Assembly: GCA_004123355.1 (NCBI GenBank)
Contig: SCHM01000003.1
Coordinates: forward strand, 7,397,058 to 7,461,057
Source: Amphirosellinia nigrospora
Lineage: Eukaryota; Ascomycota; Sordariomycetes; Xylariales; Xylariaceae
Reading direction: 5' to 3'
Length of the DNA: 64,000 nucleotides
Shown here: positions 32,041-43,262 of the stretch, piece after piece
Position numbering within the stretch: position 1 is the stretch's first letter
Layout of the letters: each line of letters opens with the position of its first letter
Program-made: the position numbers and the translations under genes
The notes under the pieces: generated by a model
Told to the model about the DNA's origin: nothing
The model's input: the letters and a program-made list of their open reading frames with translations, nothing else
The model's database searches: none

Positions 32041-35000
32041 CTAAGCTAAAAAGGCTGCGGTGTTGTCTAGGCCAAAAGCTGCTGCGATTTGATTATCGCG
32101 CATTTTTACAAGGGTCGCGATAGGGAAATCACCTCCTGGGCTTGAGAGGAAGCTAAGATGGATTGACTTAGTTAGTTAGGTCTCTCTATAATCTACATTA
32201 GTTACACTTACTTAGTTTGATTAAACCGCAGCACCGTGAACCAGGCAATTCTCCAGCTCTCATCGCGTAAGTATCGCGATATCGCCATTGGCTCTTCCTG
32301 AGCTCTAGCGTGGGTCGCCCAGTGAGTAGCAGAATATTCCAAGAGAGGGAATAGGGTCGCTTTGTCCGCGATTGACGTCCTCCCATCTGTTGCATACTTT
32401 AAACATGACATACAAACATTGGAGATTTTGGCATGACTAAGCGAGAGCGTCCATTGGCTGTCACTCCTTTCGGACTCAAGAAATTGCCTGACAGTAAGGT
32501 GAATAAAACTGACGATTCTTGTTTCGGGGTCCACCCGTACTAGATCTGCGCAGGATGAGACAATGTCCTCTTCGGAAATCAGGAGATCACTCTGGAAACC
32601 GTCTCTAGCCTCATCATACGTCAGTGCAAATGCCAATTCTCGAATTGTTAACGGGCGCTGAGCTCGGAGTAACCACGCTAAAGCAGTCAGAATAAGATTC
32701 CGCGTTCTTAGATTGCTTTTGCTTATAGCATTTTGCATCGCTTTTTCATAAGTAGCATCAAGGGAACTTGGTAAGGAACGTAGTTTGTCTAGTAGTTCCG
32801 TCTTCGTCACAGCGCTTCTTAGACTGTCCAGCAATAGATGGACCGCAAGGAACCTTAACCGTGCGTCAATAATGCAACAGCTAGCGATACAAATCACGAG
32901 ACTTACATTCCTCCAGATTGGTTGAATATGGTGCCGATAATCTCCTCTTCCAACTCTGAGTCGAGCATACGATTAAACCGTGAATCAGATGACAGCGAAT
33001 TCGTTACGAATTCACGTATGTCTCGTGCAATCTCGGTTGAGTGGCCAGGCATCTCGATCAAGAGGCCTAGCCTCGCCATTGTACCAGAGATCTCAGGTAG
33101 CGGTCTCGTTGTGATGAAAAATTTGAAGTGGCCTGGGCGTTGGACCAACTGTTCGATGGCACGGATTATTTGTCGCCGATCCTCTCCTCCTGTCTCGTCG
33201 AGTGCATCGATGATGATGAAAATAGTCGAGAATTCTTCAGCGAATGATTCAAGCACCAGGATCGCTTCATCTAGCTCCGGCCGTGAGTCACGATACGTAC
33301 TTTCTAATGGTGGGCTGATTTTTTCCTGCGAATCTGTTCCGTGAAATGCGATTTGACTTTTTTCGTACCATGCGACAATCCTGGCTGGCATCATCTTTAG
33401 CCGTGTTACTAGTTGCCTGATGATAGAGCCGATAAAATCTACGGTGGTGCCACCACCATACTTATAGCTGAAGTAAAAGAACGTTACCGCGGTCTTGTCG
33501 TCGCCGTCATAATCTCGCGATGGCAACTCGTCGATGACCCTCGATCTGAATATCTTGAGCATAAAACCTTAACCCATTATTGATTTAAGAATGGATCTAC
33601 TTACGCCATCAAGGATTTCCCCGATCCCGCTGTGATTGATTATTAGACCTCTGTCTTTCAAGGCAGTTATCAACTACGGAGCAAAACCTACGCGGACCTA
33701 GATAGGCTAGCACACTCTCGCCACTGTTGATCCAATGTCGATATGCGCGAGTCTCAAAAATCCAGTCGCATGTTCCCGACAGCCGCTGCTCAGAATGCAA
33801 CATATGAGTCTGTTCGGATAAGTTGCTGGAGAGCCAGTCGAGGATATTTGTATGAGCCTGTACTAAACGGTTATTCCGCCGTCGATGTACGCCAGTATTC
33901 AGATGTCCCATCGAATCTTCATTTGAAATGGGATTGCGTGCATCAGGCTCCAAAAACTCTCCAGCGAGAGCTTCTATTCTTGCAACAACTTCTGCATCTT
34001 GTACTAGCAGCGCTAGCTCGCCTCGGCTTCTGTGACATGCTGCTTCATGCTTGAGAATCTCCTCTTGTGTCTCCTGCGATATCCATCGAGAGGCTTTGCC
34101 TTCCCCCATGACCTTTAAGCATGCTTTGACCAGCCAAAAGGCGTGTGTAAGATACTCTAACTTCTTCTCCGAGGTTACGGTGGTGCGATACTTGATCCAT
34201 TCAGCGACAAGAGGATGTAGTGAGATGACCAGGGTCCCTCGTTTTGAGTTTGTTGTGGCAGATAGAAGGCAGAGTTCATGAAGATCGGTGACTAGTTCTT
34301 GTACGCGAGACGAGTCCCAATTTCCGCTTTTGTTTAAGAGAAAGTCGGGCCACGGGCCGTTTGCGTCGCCGGCAGCCCTACTCTCTGTGTCAGTGAGCCG
34401 TGGAATGAGAAAGATTTCGGACGAGACCCTCCGAAAATCGAGAAATGCTAGCATGGTCAAGATAGCACCTCGTTCCAAGCGCCGTCCAGCATCAGAGTCA
34501 ATCTGGTCAAATGAGAGCTCCCAAGTTGTGTAGACTGTTCCATTATAGCTCCAGATGGCTGGTCTCTCTCGCCATATGATTGCTTTTCGCGTCTCGTATT
34601 CTTCGATGAACTTGGCAAGAGGTAATTTACGTCTGCGGATGAAAGCACCTGCTTGATGTATAGCTAAGGGAAGATGACCCAGACTTTCAATAATCGAGAC
34701 CGCAAACTTCTCCCGACCGGATGAGGCGGTTCCCTCGTCCCGAAAGTTAGACACATCAAGCAGAAGTTTGGATGCTTCTTTCGAGTCCATGGGAGGAATG
34801 GGAATGACCGTCCCGAGTTCATGTAGATTTCGATGTCTGCTTGTTACCAAGACGGAACAATATGCGCTCGCAGGAATGTAATCGCTCTCCAAATTCGAAA
34901 ACTCCTTGGGTTTATCAAAGTTATCAAGCACTAAAAGCCAGTCTCTGTTCCAAGACCGGAATTTATCCAAGGTGTATCGGATCCGAGCAGCATCGTCGTT

Positions 35001-36486
35001 AAAAATATGGCCTCTTGACTTGACCGTACCTGAGATAGTGATAAGGCTCTTTTGAAGAGCAACTTCGCTAGACGCATCCACCCAAAAGATAGCCTTAAAG
35101 CGGCTCCTGGCAACATACGAGTGATGGCAATGCTCGATGGCTAGCTGTGTCTTGCCTTGGCCTAGATGCTTCGTCAGCCGCTATAGTTGGGCAGATCAGT
35201 CGTTCAGTTACCTCCTTGACCCTCCAAGACTACAATTGTTGGTCGCCCGTCTTCCTTCCGTGACAGTGCCTCCTCGACTCGACTACGTAGTTTAGGGCGC
35301 TTGACATGGAATTTGCCTACGCTGGGATATTTGAAATATTTCTCACTTCCTAGAAAAGGATCATTAGGTGCCTTGTCGATTTGGCTCACTGTGAATATAT
35401 GATATATCAGAACGAACGTTTCTATAAGATATCTAGGCTTTTACAATACCTTGTGCTTTTTCAATACTTGTGACCCAATCTCTTAGCAGTCCTAACACAC
35501 GATTGTATTGGCTGTCTCGCATTGCAAACTTCGTCATTCGCACATGATCTGCATGAATTGTCCCATAGGCATAGCCTTTGATCACAGCTGAATCGGGCTC
35601 AACAACTCTCTAAAAGTATGTCAGTGAGGTTGCTGGTAATTTTTGGGTTATACTGACCTTCCCAATTGCTGCCAATGGCTTTTCCTCGACAAATGCAAAG
35701 AGGTCGATTGGCTTTGCACCACTTTGGAGTCTCTTTCGAATATATGCAAAGAAATCGTTTTCAATATTGGAAAGCATCTCTGAGGTTCTTTTGAGGACGT
35801 CTAAGGGCGCCCTGTTTGGCTTTTTGATCTGACTTAACGATATGATGCTGCTTAGTGCCGTAGCAAATTTTGTGAGTTCGGCCCCGGCGTGAGGCGTTCC
35901 AAAAAAGACAACGCCGACAACAGAGGCCAGGAAATCTTCTTGGGAGTTGGTAAGGGTATTGGTGCAGAAGAAAATGGCGTCTTCGCAAACAAGACCTCCA
36001 AGGCTATGAGCAACAAGAATTATTGGTCTTGCTGTAGTCTCAGGGGGGCTCGTCGGATGTTGCCTAAGTCCTGGACTAAATTTCTTGAATGTTCTCGAAT
36101 AGTAGCCTGTCCCGCCGGACGCGTCCAATGCACAACGTCGGCGTCATATCCATATGTGATGAGTCGCGCGTTGGGGAGGTCTTCGGAAAGCAGGAGCAGT
36201 GGCCATGGATCTCCTGCCTCAGTTGCCGACCAAGTGCGATCACGACTACCGATCAAGCCGTGTAGGAAAATAATGCTGCGAGTATGCATCAGAGCATTCA
36301 TGTTGCGGATTACTGGCTTACTTACTCAACAATCGCATCTTTTCCCTCGTGAAGGATTCTCGGCCCAATGGTGTCCTTGTCTATGCTCGCTCGAACAACA
36401 GGAACTTCACTCGTCCCGCCTGAGGAGTCATCTTGCTTGTGGCCAGCACCTTTGAGAGCGCCTTTAATCTTTTTGATAGTACGCAT
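32041..36486 (-). CDS. NLR-like protein: alpha/beta hydrolase + NB-ARC + NACHT
   Basis: Domain order from the N-terminus: a basic leader (MRTIKKIKGALKG); a SesB-like alpha/beta hydrolase (DIIFLHGLIGSRDRTW, GxSxG box LVAHSLGGLV, FFGTPHAGAE); NB-ARC (IVVLEGQGG...LGQGKTQLAIEH Walker A, WLLVLDNFD Walker B, VLVTSRH, LPLAIHQAGAFI); the winged-helix motif HPLVAEW; then a second NTPase of NACHT type (ILDWLSSN, GPPGSGKSLM Walker A, IFIIIDALDETGG Walker B, FFITTRP); and the NACHT-associated helical region (LRSLPSSLDATYEKAM, LTIRELAFAL). The tail ends AAFGLDNTAAFLA. Clean in-phase introns include one before IIFLHG (gtaagt...cgcag), one of 62 nt inside the NACHT P-loop, 32854-32906, and 32167-32211. Slips occur at G6 36043-36048 and GGG 32123-32125. 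Joins near 35190 and 33575 are unresolved. No terminal repeat domain follows. Confidence 0.8.
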
Positions 36487-37130
36487 TCTGCGCGAATGCA
36501 ATGGTCCTAGCGCTATATGAATGCGGTTGCTAGATTCTAGCGGCAGCCGTGATATTTTCGCTCGCGTCTGATTTTCATCTCTCCCATGACTGACCCCGCA
36601 CGCAGCCAACATTTGCGACATTTGGCTGTGATTGGACGGAGTGACGGTACATTTCTATATTTAGATCCTCAGCTAAAAGTACATAGACCTTCTTCTTGTG
36701 CTGAAAGCGCTGGCCGATGGAGATCGCCTGCCATAATCATGCCGCAATATGCAAGATCTGTGTTATACAAGGGGACCTGCTTTCTTTAACACTTGTCTAA
36801 CTTGTTCACTAGAGACTTACCTTATTGAATCCTTTTTCATAATATTGTAACAATTAGTCTTTTATTGAAAACTCCTTCTTTGTCATGAAATGGAGAAGAT
36901 AAACGATCACTAACAAGGCTCTGCCGATCTCGTACCCGATCTCGATCCAGACTCAAATAAATGCAAACGGATTAAGCACCTCTTTACTTTTATTTATTAA
37001 GCAAACTTTAAATACTTGGAGGCATATATAATAAAGTTATAAAAGATCCATAAGACAAACCTATATTTTAATAGTAAGGATTAAATAAATTTAATACACT
37101 TTACGACTAGCTTTAAAATTAGGCGCCATC
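36487..37130. other. Intergenic with an AT-rich patch
   Basis: About 640 bp. The left part should hold the NLR promoter. From about 36955 to 37120 the sequence turns AT-rich, which may be a small RIP-affected remnant. No ORF is supported. Confidence 0.45.
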
Positions 37131-37488
37131 TATTCGGCGATGCAGCGTTCCCGAACGGGCGCTGCCTCCTCGAGTCCGTCTTCGAGGTATTCGACCGCTC
37201 GACCGCTCGACCGTCTTCAACCACGCCTTCGAGCTAGTCAATGGCGTCTGGCGGTTTCGCGAGCACGCATTCGGAGATCTTGTCGTTCACCTCAAGCGCA
37301 TTGGCGCCGCGGCAACAGATCCTGAGGTCTGGACCCATATCGTAGGCTCCTACTACATGTTTCAGACCATGATCAGGGAGCACGCACCCACGTTGGCCCA
37401 CCGTGGCGAATGTGTCATGCGCCGCAGGGATCCTTTCCGCATGGCAGCCGAGTTCATTAGCATGGTGACAAGACTATCGAGTTTATAG
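37131..37488 (+). pseudogene. Relic of a protein-coding gene
   Basis: Two adjoining frames read well as protein: FGDAAFPNGRCLLESVFEVFDRST, then FNHAFELVNGVWRF..HAFGDLVVHLKRIG, EVWTHIVGSYYMFQTMIRE, RDPFRMAAEFISMV, ending at 37488. The switch between frames lies in a tandem copy of the 8-mer CGACCGCT (37198-37217); removing one copy would keep the frame (FDRSTVFNHAFE), so a small tandem duplication explains the break. No start and no neighbouring exons are visible, and the flanks are AT-rich. I do not recognise the family. Confidence 0.45.
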
Positions 37489-38113
37489 ATGAAGCCAACG
37501 CACAAGTCACACGGAAGAACATTGAATTTGGCTCTGTTGGTTCCGCGCTAAGCCGGTGCAATCCCATCAAAGATTCCATCCGTCCGGGTTGAATCATCGT
37601 GACGTGGTCGCCGGAGGCGTCGAGTGTAGGCGGTAATGCGTTCGTGAATAGCCAATACATTATGCTTTGCAGTTTATGACACACTCGCCGTCATTGCTAC
37701 CATCCTCTTGACAAATCTGTCATAGCTGGAGCCTCACAACAAGACATGCGTAGCAATAGGCTGAATAATAAACACGCAGCATGTAATGTGAAGTAGCTCT
37801 GTCAGTCCTTCTCGTTCTAAAACAGTAAATAATCATCCGTTTAGGGGGTCGTAATGGGTTTGCAGTACTACAACCTAGAATAATAATAAATAAAAACAAA
37901 AAAGTTCTTAATTTAAGTAAAAAGTTTTTTTCTTATTTAAGACATAAAAAAAAAAAAATTTATTAACAAGAAAACCTTCCTGTTACTCAGTCGTACCTCC
38001 TCTATAAAACTCAAGCAAAGTCATATCCGTAAATCAGACCCGATCTATATGGGCATAAGTACTGCAATTTTAGCCCTCGCCACGGGTTGATGGAGCTCCA
38101 CTTCTAAGGCTAG
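37489..38113. other. Intergenic, AT-rich in the middle
   Basis: About 625 bp, including an A/T-rich stretch with poly-A runs at about 37860-37970. No supported gene. Confidence 0.5.
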
Positions 38114-38355
38114 TACAGGTCTCCAGGATGATAATCGTGTAGCGCGGCGCTAGGGCTTGTACTGGCAGGGAATTTTTGGTAAGAACTTTGCCATGTCTAC
38201 TTGCGGACCAGGGGTTACTAAGTGGCAAAAAGGCTTCGAGACTGATCAACAGCTATGTTTCTACTTGAATTCATATAACAACCTCGTGAGTAGCAATACT
38301 CTTGCTCTTCTAGTTTTAGCACGGCGCTACACGATTATCATCCTTGAGACCTGTA
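38114..38355. mobile_element. MITE with 36-bp terminal inverted repeats and TA target duplication
   Basis: CAGGTCTCCAGGATGATAAT... (38116-38151) is repeated in inverse orientation at 38318-38353 with three mismatches in 36 bp. Both ends are flanked by TA (38114-38115, 38354-38355), the target duplication of the Tc1/mariner-pogo superfamily. The 238-bp element has no coding capacity and would need a transposase supplied elsewhere. It is not RIP-affected. Confidence 0.8.
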
Positions 38356-38796
38356 TCTAGATCCCTGTTCCTGGCAGGGTGTGGTGTCTCAAAGATCAAC
38401 CCACGCCCCTTGAAGTGCTATTATTGGTTGACGCCGTAGCTGTATAATCTGGCATGTATGACAGATGAGCTAAAGCGAATAACCATATAGCGCTGTTAAG
38501 AATCGCACCCAACTCGACATTTAACACAACGGGGTATGACCAGCAAAATAATTCATTAGTGACTAGCTTCTTCGACGACATACTGGCATGTGGTCCGCCC
38601 CTAGCTCTATGTCGTGCCCCGATCACTGTTGCTACTGTCTCGAATAGCCTAGAAGAACGTAGCAGACTAAGTTAAAGGCAGACATTTTGGGGCGGCAATT
38701 CGTGTACTTAGCAAGTGCGAGCCGCTGTATTTATAAATAGTCAGTAGCCTTCACTATTTCCCATTAACTGTTTCATAAACTTCCTCTCTATCTACA
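38356..38796. other. Upstream region of the metallopeptidase gene
   Basis: About 440 bp without a supported ORF; the last 70 bp look like a promoter (TATA box listed separately, then a pyrimidine-rich leader). Confidence 0.5.
38729..38740 (+). promoter_or_regulatory. TATA box of the astacin-like gene
   Basis: TATTTATAAATAG lies about 60 bp upstream of the ATG at 38797 and is followed by a CT-rich run (ACTTCCTCTCTATCTACA), a common arrangement for strongly induced fungal genes. Confidence 0.55.
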
Positions 38797-39627
38797 ATGT
38801 TTTCTTCAAACAGAGGTATCTGGCCCCAGCTTGGCAACGTTGCCTCTTACGCTCTTTCCGATCGTAGTAGCAGCGCGTCCTCCTCCAACCACAACTTTGG
38901 TAGCTCCTTACGCAGTGTAAATGCTTCCCTGTATAGTAGTGATGAGGATACCGTCGCCACCTTTTCCAAAACAGAAACACGATCAAGCGAATTTGTAGCC
39001 ACCGACAAGCTATGGCCGTCTAACAAGACCGAACTATATGTGGATTTCATGAATGGAACTCCCCAGCAAAGGTCGCTAGTCGAACGTCTAGTTACAGAGC
39101 ATTACAACTCTCTCAACATGCGTATCAAATTTAAGTTTCCACCACCAGGCGAAGTATTTTATTCTGATATCCGCCTTGAATTCGGTAATGAATCCTGGTC
39201 TTATCTCGGTACCGATGCTCGGTCCCATCTGGGCCGGACAACGATGCGTGTGTACGTCCACTCGAAATGTTTAAAGGGAGAAACATGCTGTGCGCGATCC
39301 CAGGCCAACATCCTCCACGAGTTTGGGCACGCCCTAGGCATGGTCCATGCGCATAAGCACCCAAACTACAAAGCAAATTGGAACTATCAGAATTTAATGT
39401 CTAAGCACGGATGGACGTTGAAAAAAGTTCGGCGGAACTACGATAACGACACGAAGAGCGTCGACGGCAAAGAGTGGGATTTGCCGTACGACCCGCGATC
39501 TATCATGCACTATCCGGTCGGGAAAGGTGACACTCATAACTACATGAGCGAGGTAGGACTAAATAGTGTGCTCTCATATGGGGACCAGATGATGTTGCTC
39601 AGGCGTTATCCAAAAAGGGGAGAGTAG
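38797..39627 (+). CDS. Astacin/metzincin-like zinc metallopeptidase
   Basis: An intact 276-residue single-exon ORF. The N-terminal ~75 residues are Ser/Asn-rich. The catalytic domain carries a metzincin zinc motif, ILHEFGHALGMVHAHKHPN (HExxHxxGxxH, about residues 187-200), and a Met-turn SIMHYPVG about 55 residues later, with YGDQMMLL at the end. Order and length fit fungal astacin-like (M12A) enzymes; the residue after the third His is Ala where classic astacins have Glu. No signal peptide is evident, so secretion is uncertain. A cysteine pair (KCLKGETCCA) precedes the zinc helix. No frame break. Confidence 0.85.
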   Translation: MFSSNRGIWPQLGNVASYALSDRSSSASSSNHNFGSSLRSVNASLYSSDEDTVATFSKTETRSSEFVATDKLWPSNKTELYVDFMNGTPQQRSLVERLVTEHYNSLNMRIKFKFPPPGEVFYSDIRLEFGNESWSYLGTDARSHLGRTTMRVYVHSKCLKGETCCARSQANILHEFGHALGMVHAHKHPNYKANWNYQNLMSKHGWTLKKVRRNYDNDTKSVDGKEWDLPYDPRSIMHYPVGKGDTHNYMSEVGLNSVLSYGDQMMLLRRYPKRGE

Positions 39628-40423
39628 AAAGATTCGGAACGAGGACAACAACGACACATAAGGTGAGCAGGAATTTGATGCTGATTCCAGAGTAGACACC
39701 AAAGTAGTCAATTAGCAAGAAGCCAGTACCTCGCCTAAACAGAAACTTTAATAAGAACTGACTATGTGTAAGACGGTATATGTCAAGGTTAGAGCTCAAC
39801 GTACGATTAGGGGTGGACTCATAGTGGTAAGCGGTAATGCGAGTATGAAAGTGAACAGCCATGGATATGTGGACGCGTCGGGGAATTGTCACATCGCTAC
39901 TTTTAGAAGTACTGTTAGAGTTAATGGGAATGCTTGCGTGTATAAGCATGAGTATAGCGCCCCTCTGTGAAAAAGCAAGTATCATATCAGACCTATACCT
40001 GGAGGAATTGATAGGGTGTATAATTAATAAGCAGTTGGGATTCAGAGGAAGATCAACAAATAGTCCCGACGGTGAAAGTCACGTTAATAGACCAAAGTCC
40101 TATTGTCAGTCGGTATGGCTAAAAGGTAGATCACTTATCCCTGACCATTCAGAGCTACGTAATTTTGTGCCTAATTCGGAAGATTGTTACAGATGGAAAG
40201 GGGTAGACCTTAGGGGAAACAAGGACTCAAGTAGATTCTGTAAAGCCAGTTCTTTTCTTTTATTACTTCTCGGTTCTGCGTACTTTTAGTATGGTGAAGG
40301 TCGCATCGTAGGAGTATTGCCCTCGCTGATGAGTCAAGTACAAAGTACATTTAGGTTCGAAATAGTTTAAAAAGAACTAGGGCTGGTGCTTTCCGAGCTT
40401 GAAAAGGTGTACTTTCTACTACC
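39628..40423. other. Intergenic, nothing supported
   Basis: About 800 bp between the metallopeptidase gene and the C-terminal fragment of the HET gene. ORFs on both strands near 39600-40290 show no motif and conflict with each other. Confidence 0.45.
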
Positions 40424-41037
40424 TTACCCAGGGTACGCTGATTCGTGACCATTACTTAGAATATGATTTCCTCGAAAAGTTCCACCTCGCTTCATCAAAT
40501 TTGACGCCCTGTTCGACTTCAGTGTCTGATCGAAGAATCTAGCCTCGCCCTCCTCTTCCTTCCCGCGCGGCTCCAGTTTGTACTCTGCTTTATCGTTCAT
40601 TATTATAGCGATGGGCTTGATGGAAACCAAATGATCGAGCCCAACGTTCTGAAAAATCGACAAAGTGAGCATCGCAGCTCTCGGTAATGACTGGACATTT
40701 CCCATGGATGGGAGTGACTTTATTGCTACCAGCATTGCCGCGATGTCGTTAATGGCGACAGGGTAATCTGTTGTTGCGCTTAGAAACTTAAGTTGGCATC
40801 GGCTAACAACATATCCGGACGCACGCACGTCTCCTGCAATGTCCAAGGGGACCGAACCACCTATTAGCATAGACGTCATCCGGTGACCCCCCTACACCCT
40901 CCACGATCTCTGGGTCTCAACAAGGCTGTCAAGTATATTTTCCTTAGCTCTTCTAATTTTGTCAACATCGCCGGGTCTAAGAGTAATAGTGCACTCAAAA
41001 ATCTCCAACGCAAAAAACTGCATAACCTTTGGCATGA
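40424..41037 (-). pseudogene. C-terminal part of the HET-domain gene, cut off by the hAT element
   Basis: Read on the minus strand from the left edge of the hAT target site, this gives LMPKVMQFFALEIFECTIT, then RPGDVDKIRRAKENILDSLV, one in-frame TAG (40892-40894), then MTSMLIGGSVPLDIAGDVRA and on to a stop at 40424-40426. Counting one copy of the 8-bp target duplication, the two gene halves add up to 1482 bp, exactly 494 codons, in one frame, so this is the downstream half of the HET gene at 46009-46876. The TAG is what a single C-to-T change of CAG would give, consistent with RIP spreading from the adjoining element. Confidence 0.85.
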
Positions 41038-42089
41038 GGGACCACCAGGGTTGGAATTTAGTAATACTAATTTAGTAATACTAATACTAATACTAATTTA
41101 GTATTTAGATTTCAATACTAATACTAGCTTAGTATATACTAATTTAGTTTAATATTTATGCATACTAATATTAAAGGTACTAATACTAAATTAGTATATA
41201 CTAATTTAGTTTAGTATTAACGAATACTAATATTAAAGGTAAAATACTAGGTTAGTATTTAGTAATACTAAAATACTAATACTAAAGTGGGGCAAATTTT
41301 TTTAAAATGATTTTATATATTAAAATATTAATTATAATATTTATATATTAATATATAAATGTATTTAAATAATATTTAATTAATAATATAAATATTATTT
41401 TAATTTATAAAATATTAATATAAATTTAAATATTAAAATAATAATAACTTACGTTTAAATAAACGAATTAAATATTAAAATTGTTGTTAAATATAAAAAT
41501 ATTTTAACTAAAAAAATTAGCTTAATAATAATAAATATTAATAAAAATAACTTATTTATATATATATATATATATATAAATATAAATATATATTAAGCTT
41601 TAATGTATTTATAAATATAAATATTAGTTTAACTTATAAAACGTTAGCTAAAAAATTTAAAAAATTAAAAAAAACTAATTTATTTTTTAATAAATAATAT
41701 AATAATAAAGCTTAATTATAAATATAAAATCGCTTTATACTATAAAAAGTTAATATATAATAATAAATTAAATTTAAAAAAAATTTATTTTTAAATTAAA
41801 AATTAAACATTATAAGCTATTTAATATAATGAATTAAATATTTTATAAAAAGGTAGTATAATAAACCGTATAAATTGAATAATAAAGTATAAAATTTAAC
41901 GTTAAAATAAATAATAAAACGAATTTAACTTTAAAAAAAGTATTAAATATTAAACGAAACAAATATATAAAATATATAAAATATAATAAAATAAAATAAA
42001 AAGAAAGTAAAAAATGTAATAAGTGAATAGCTTGGTTTAAAATTGTAAAAACAAAGGAAATATTTCCCTTTATATAATATAAACGGTTA

Positions 42090-42370
42090 AAAGTTTATAA
42101 TATATTAATTTATAATATATTGATTTATAATATTTGATTTATAATAATTGATTTATAATATATTGATTTATAATATATTGATTTATAATATATTGATTTA
42201 TAATATATTGATTTATAATATGTTGATTATAATATATTAATTTATAATATATTGATTTATAATATAATGATTTATAATATATTGCTTTATAATATATTGA
42301 TTTGTAATATATGAATTTTTAATACGTTGATTTATAATAAATTGCTTTATAATATTAATTTATAATGTAT
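42090..42370. repeat. AT-rich minisatellite, 16-bp unit, inside the hAT element
   Basis: The unit TTATAATATATTGATT recurs about fifteen times with small variations. It may have been part of the original element or have grown after RIP. Confidence 0.85.
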
Positions 42371-42912
42371 ATATTATTAATACTATTAACGATTATTTTT
42401 ATATATATTAATTAGTTTAATGCCGTTTTATTTTTTTATTTTTATTATTATTCGTTATTAAACAATATATTACTATTTATTACTTATAACTAAAATTATT
42501 ATATATTATATTATAATATAAAAACTTTTTAAAAATAAATTCTTTTTTTGAATATACTTCTATTATTATAAACGAAAATACTATTAATATTAATAAATTA
42601 TTTGATAATTTTAATATTATAAATAATATAGAATCTAGTTTTAATTTAAAAAATTTTAACGATAAATCTTTTAAATTAAACGATAATACTTCGGATTTAT
42701 ATTATTAAAAAAAAATTATTTACTCGAACTTTATTACTAATTAATTATAATAAAGATCAGGAAATATTAGTTTAATATATAAGGTAAATTATATTTTATT
42801 TATTTTATTTTATTTATATTATTAATTTTATTTTTAGTTGCAATTATAATATAACTATGAAAGTTAAAGGATTTAATTTTTTAACTTAGTTAAATATTAT
42901 AAATTAAAATAC

Positions 42913-43262
42913 TGTGACGGAATAGCCCCACTTTAACCTGAGCACGCCAGCCTTGCTGGCCTGCTCAAGTAAAACCAGAGCACGCCAGCCTAGCTAGCCT
43001 GCTCAAGTAAAAACAGAGCATACGGAACATATTAGTAAGCTCGGTATACCCAAGCCCGTAAACGGGCTTAGTAGGCTCTGTTAGCCCTAAGCGGGTCAAC
43101 CATATTCCGTATACGCACATATATATAAACACAAAACTGCAAACTAGATTCTATAGTTAAACTTAATCTAAGAAATCCTCTAAAACTACTCTAGTACGCT
43201 CACTTATATACGCACTAGTTCAATCCCTCTATTAAGCTGCAAAAGTACGCTAGTATTTTACA
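42913..43262. mobile_element. Solo LTR, 350 bp, not RIP-mutated, inside the RIP-mutated hAT
   Basis: A sharp island of normal base composition in AT-rich surroundings begins TGTGACGG and ends TTTTACA. It is flanked by a perfect 5-bp target duplication AATAC (42908-42912 and 43263-43267). Inside are two tandem copies of a ~35-bp unit (GAGCACGCCAGCC...GCTCAAGTAAAA) and a TATATATAAA box near 43120. No internal region remains, so it is a solo LTR of a retrotransposon (Gypsy or Copia, not decidable here). It inserted after the host element was mutated and is therefore young. Confidence 0.9.

Noticed and set aside
40883-41101. Plus-strand ORF across the left hAT boundary
   Set aside because: It is antisense to the HET fragment and runs into the transposon's AT-rich repeats.
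41284-41294. AAAGTGGGGC near the left end of the hAT element is the reverse complement of a word in the solo LTR (42921-42931)
   Set aside because: Only about 10 bp match and the flanks differ, so chance or a shared insertion preference cannot be told apart.
42090-42370. CRISPR-like array
   Set aside because: It is a plain tandem minisatellite without spacers, in a eukaryotic transposon.
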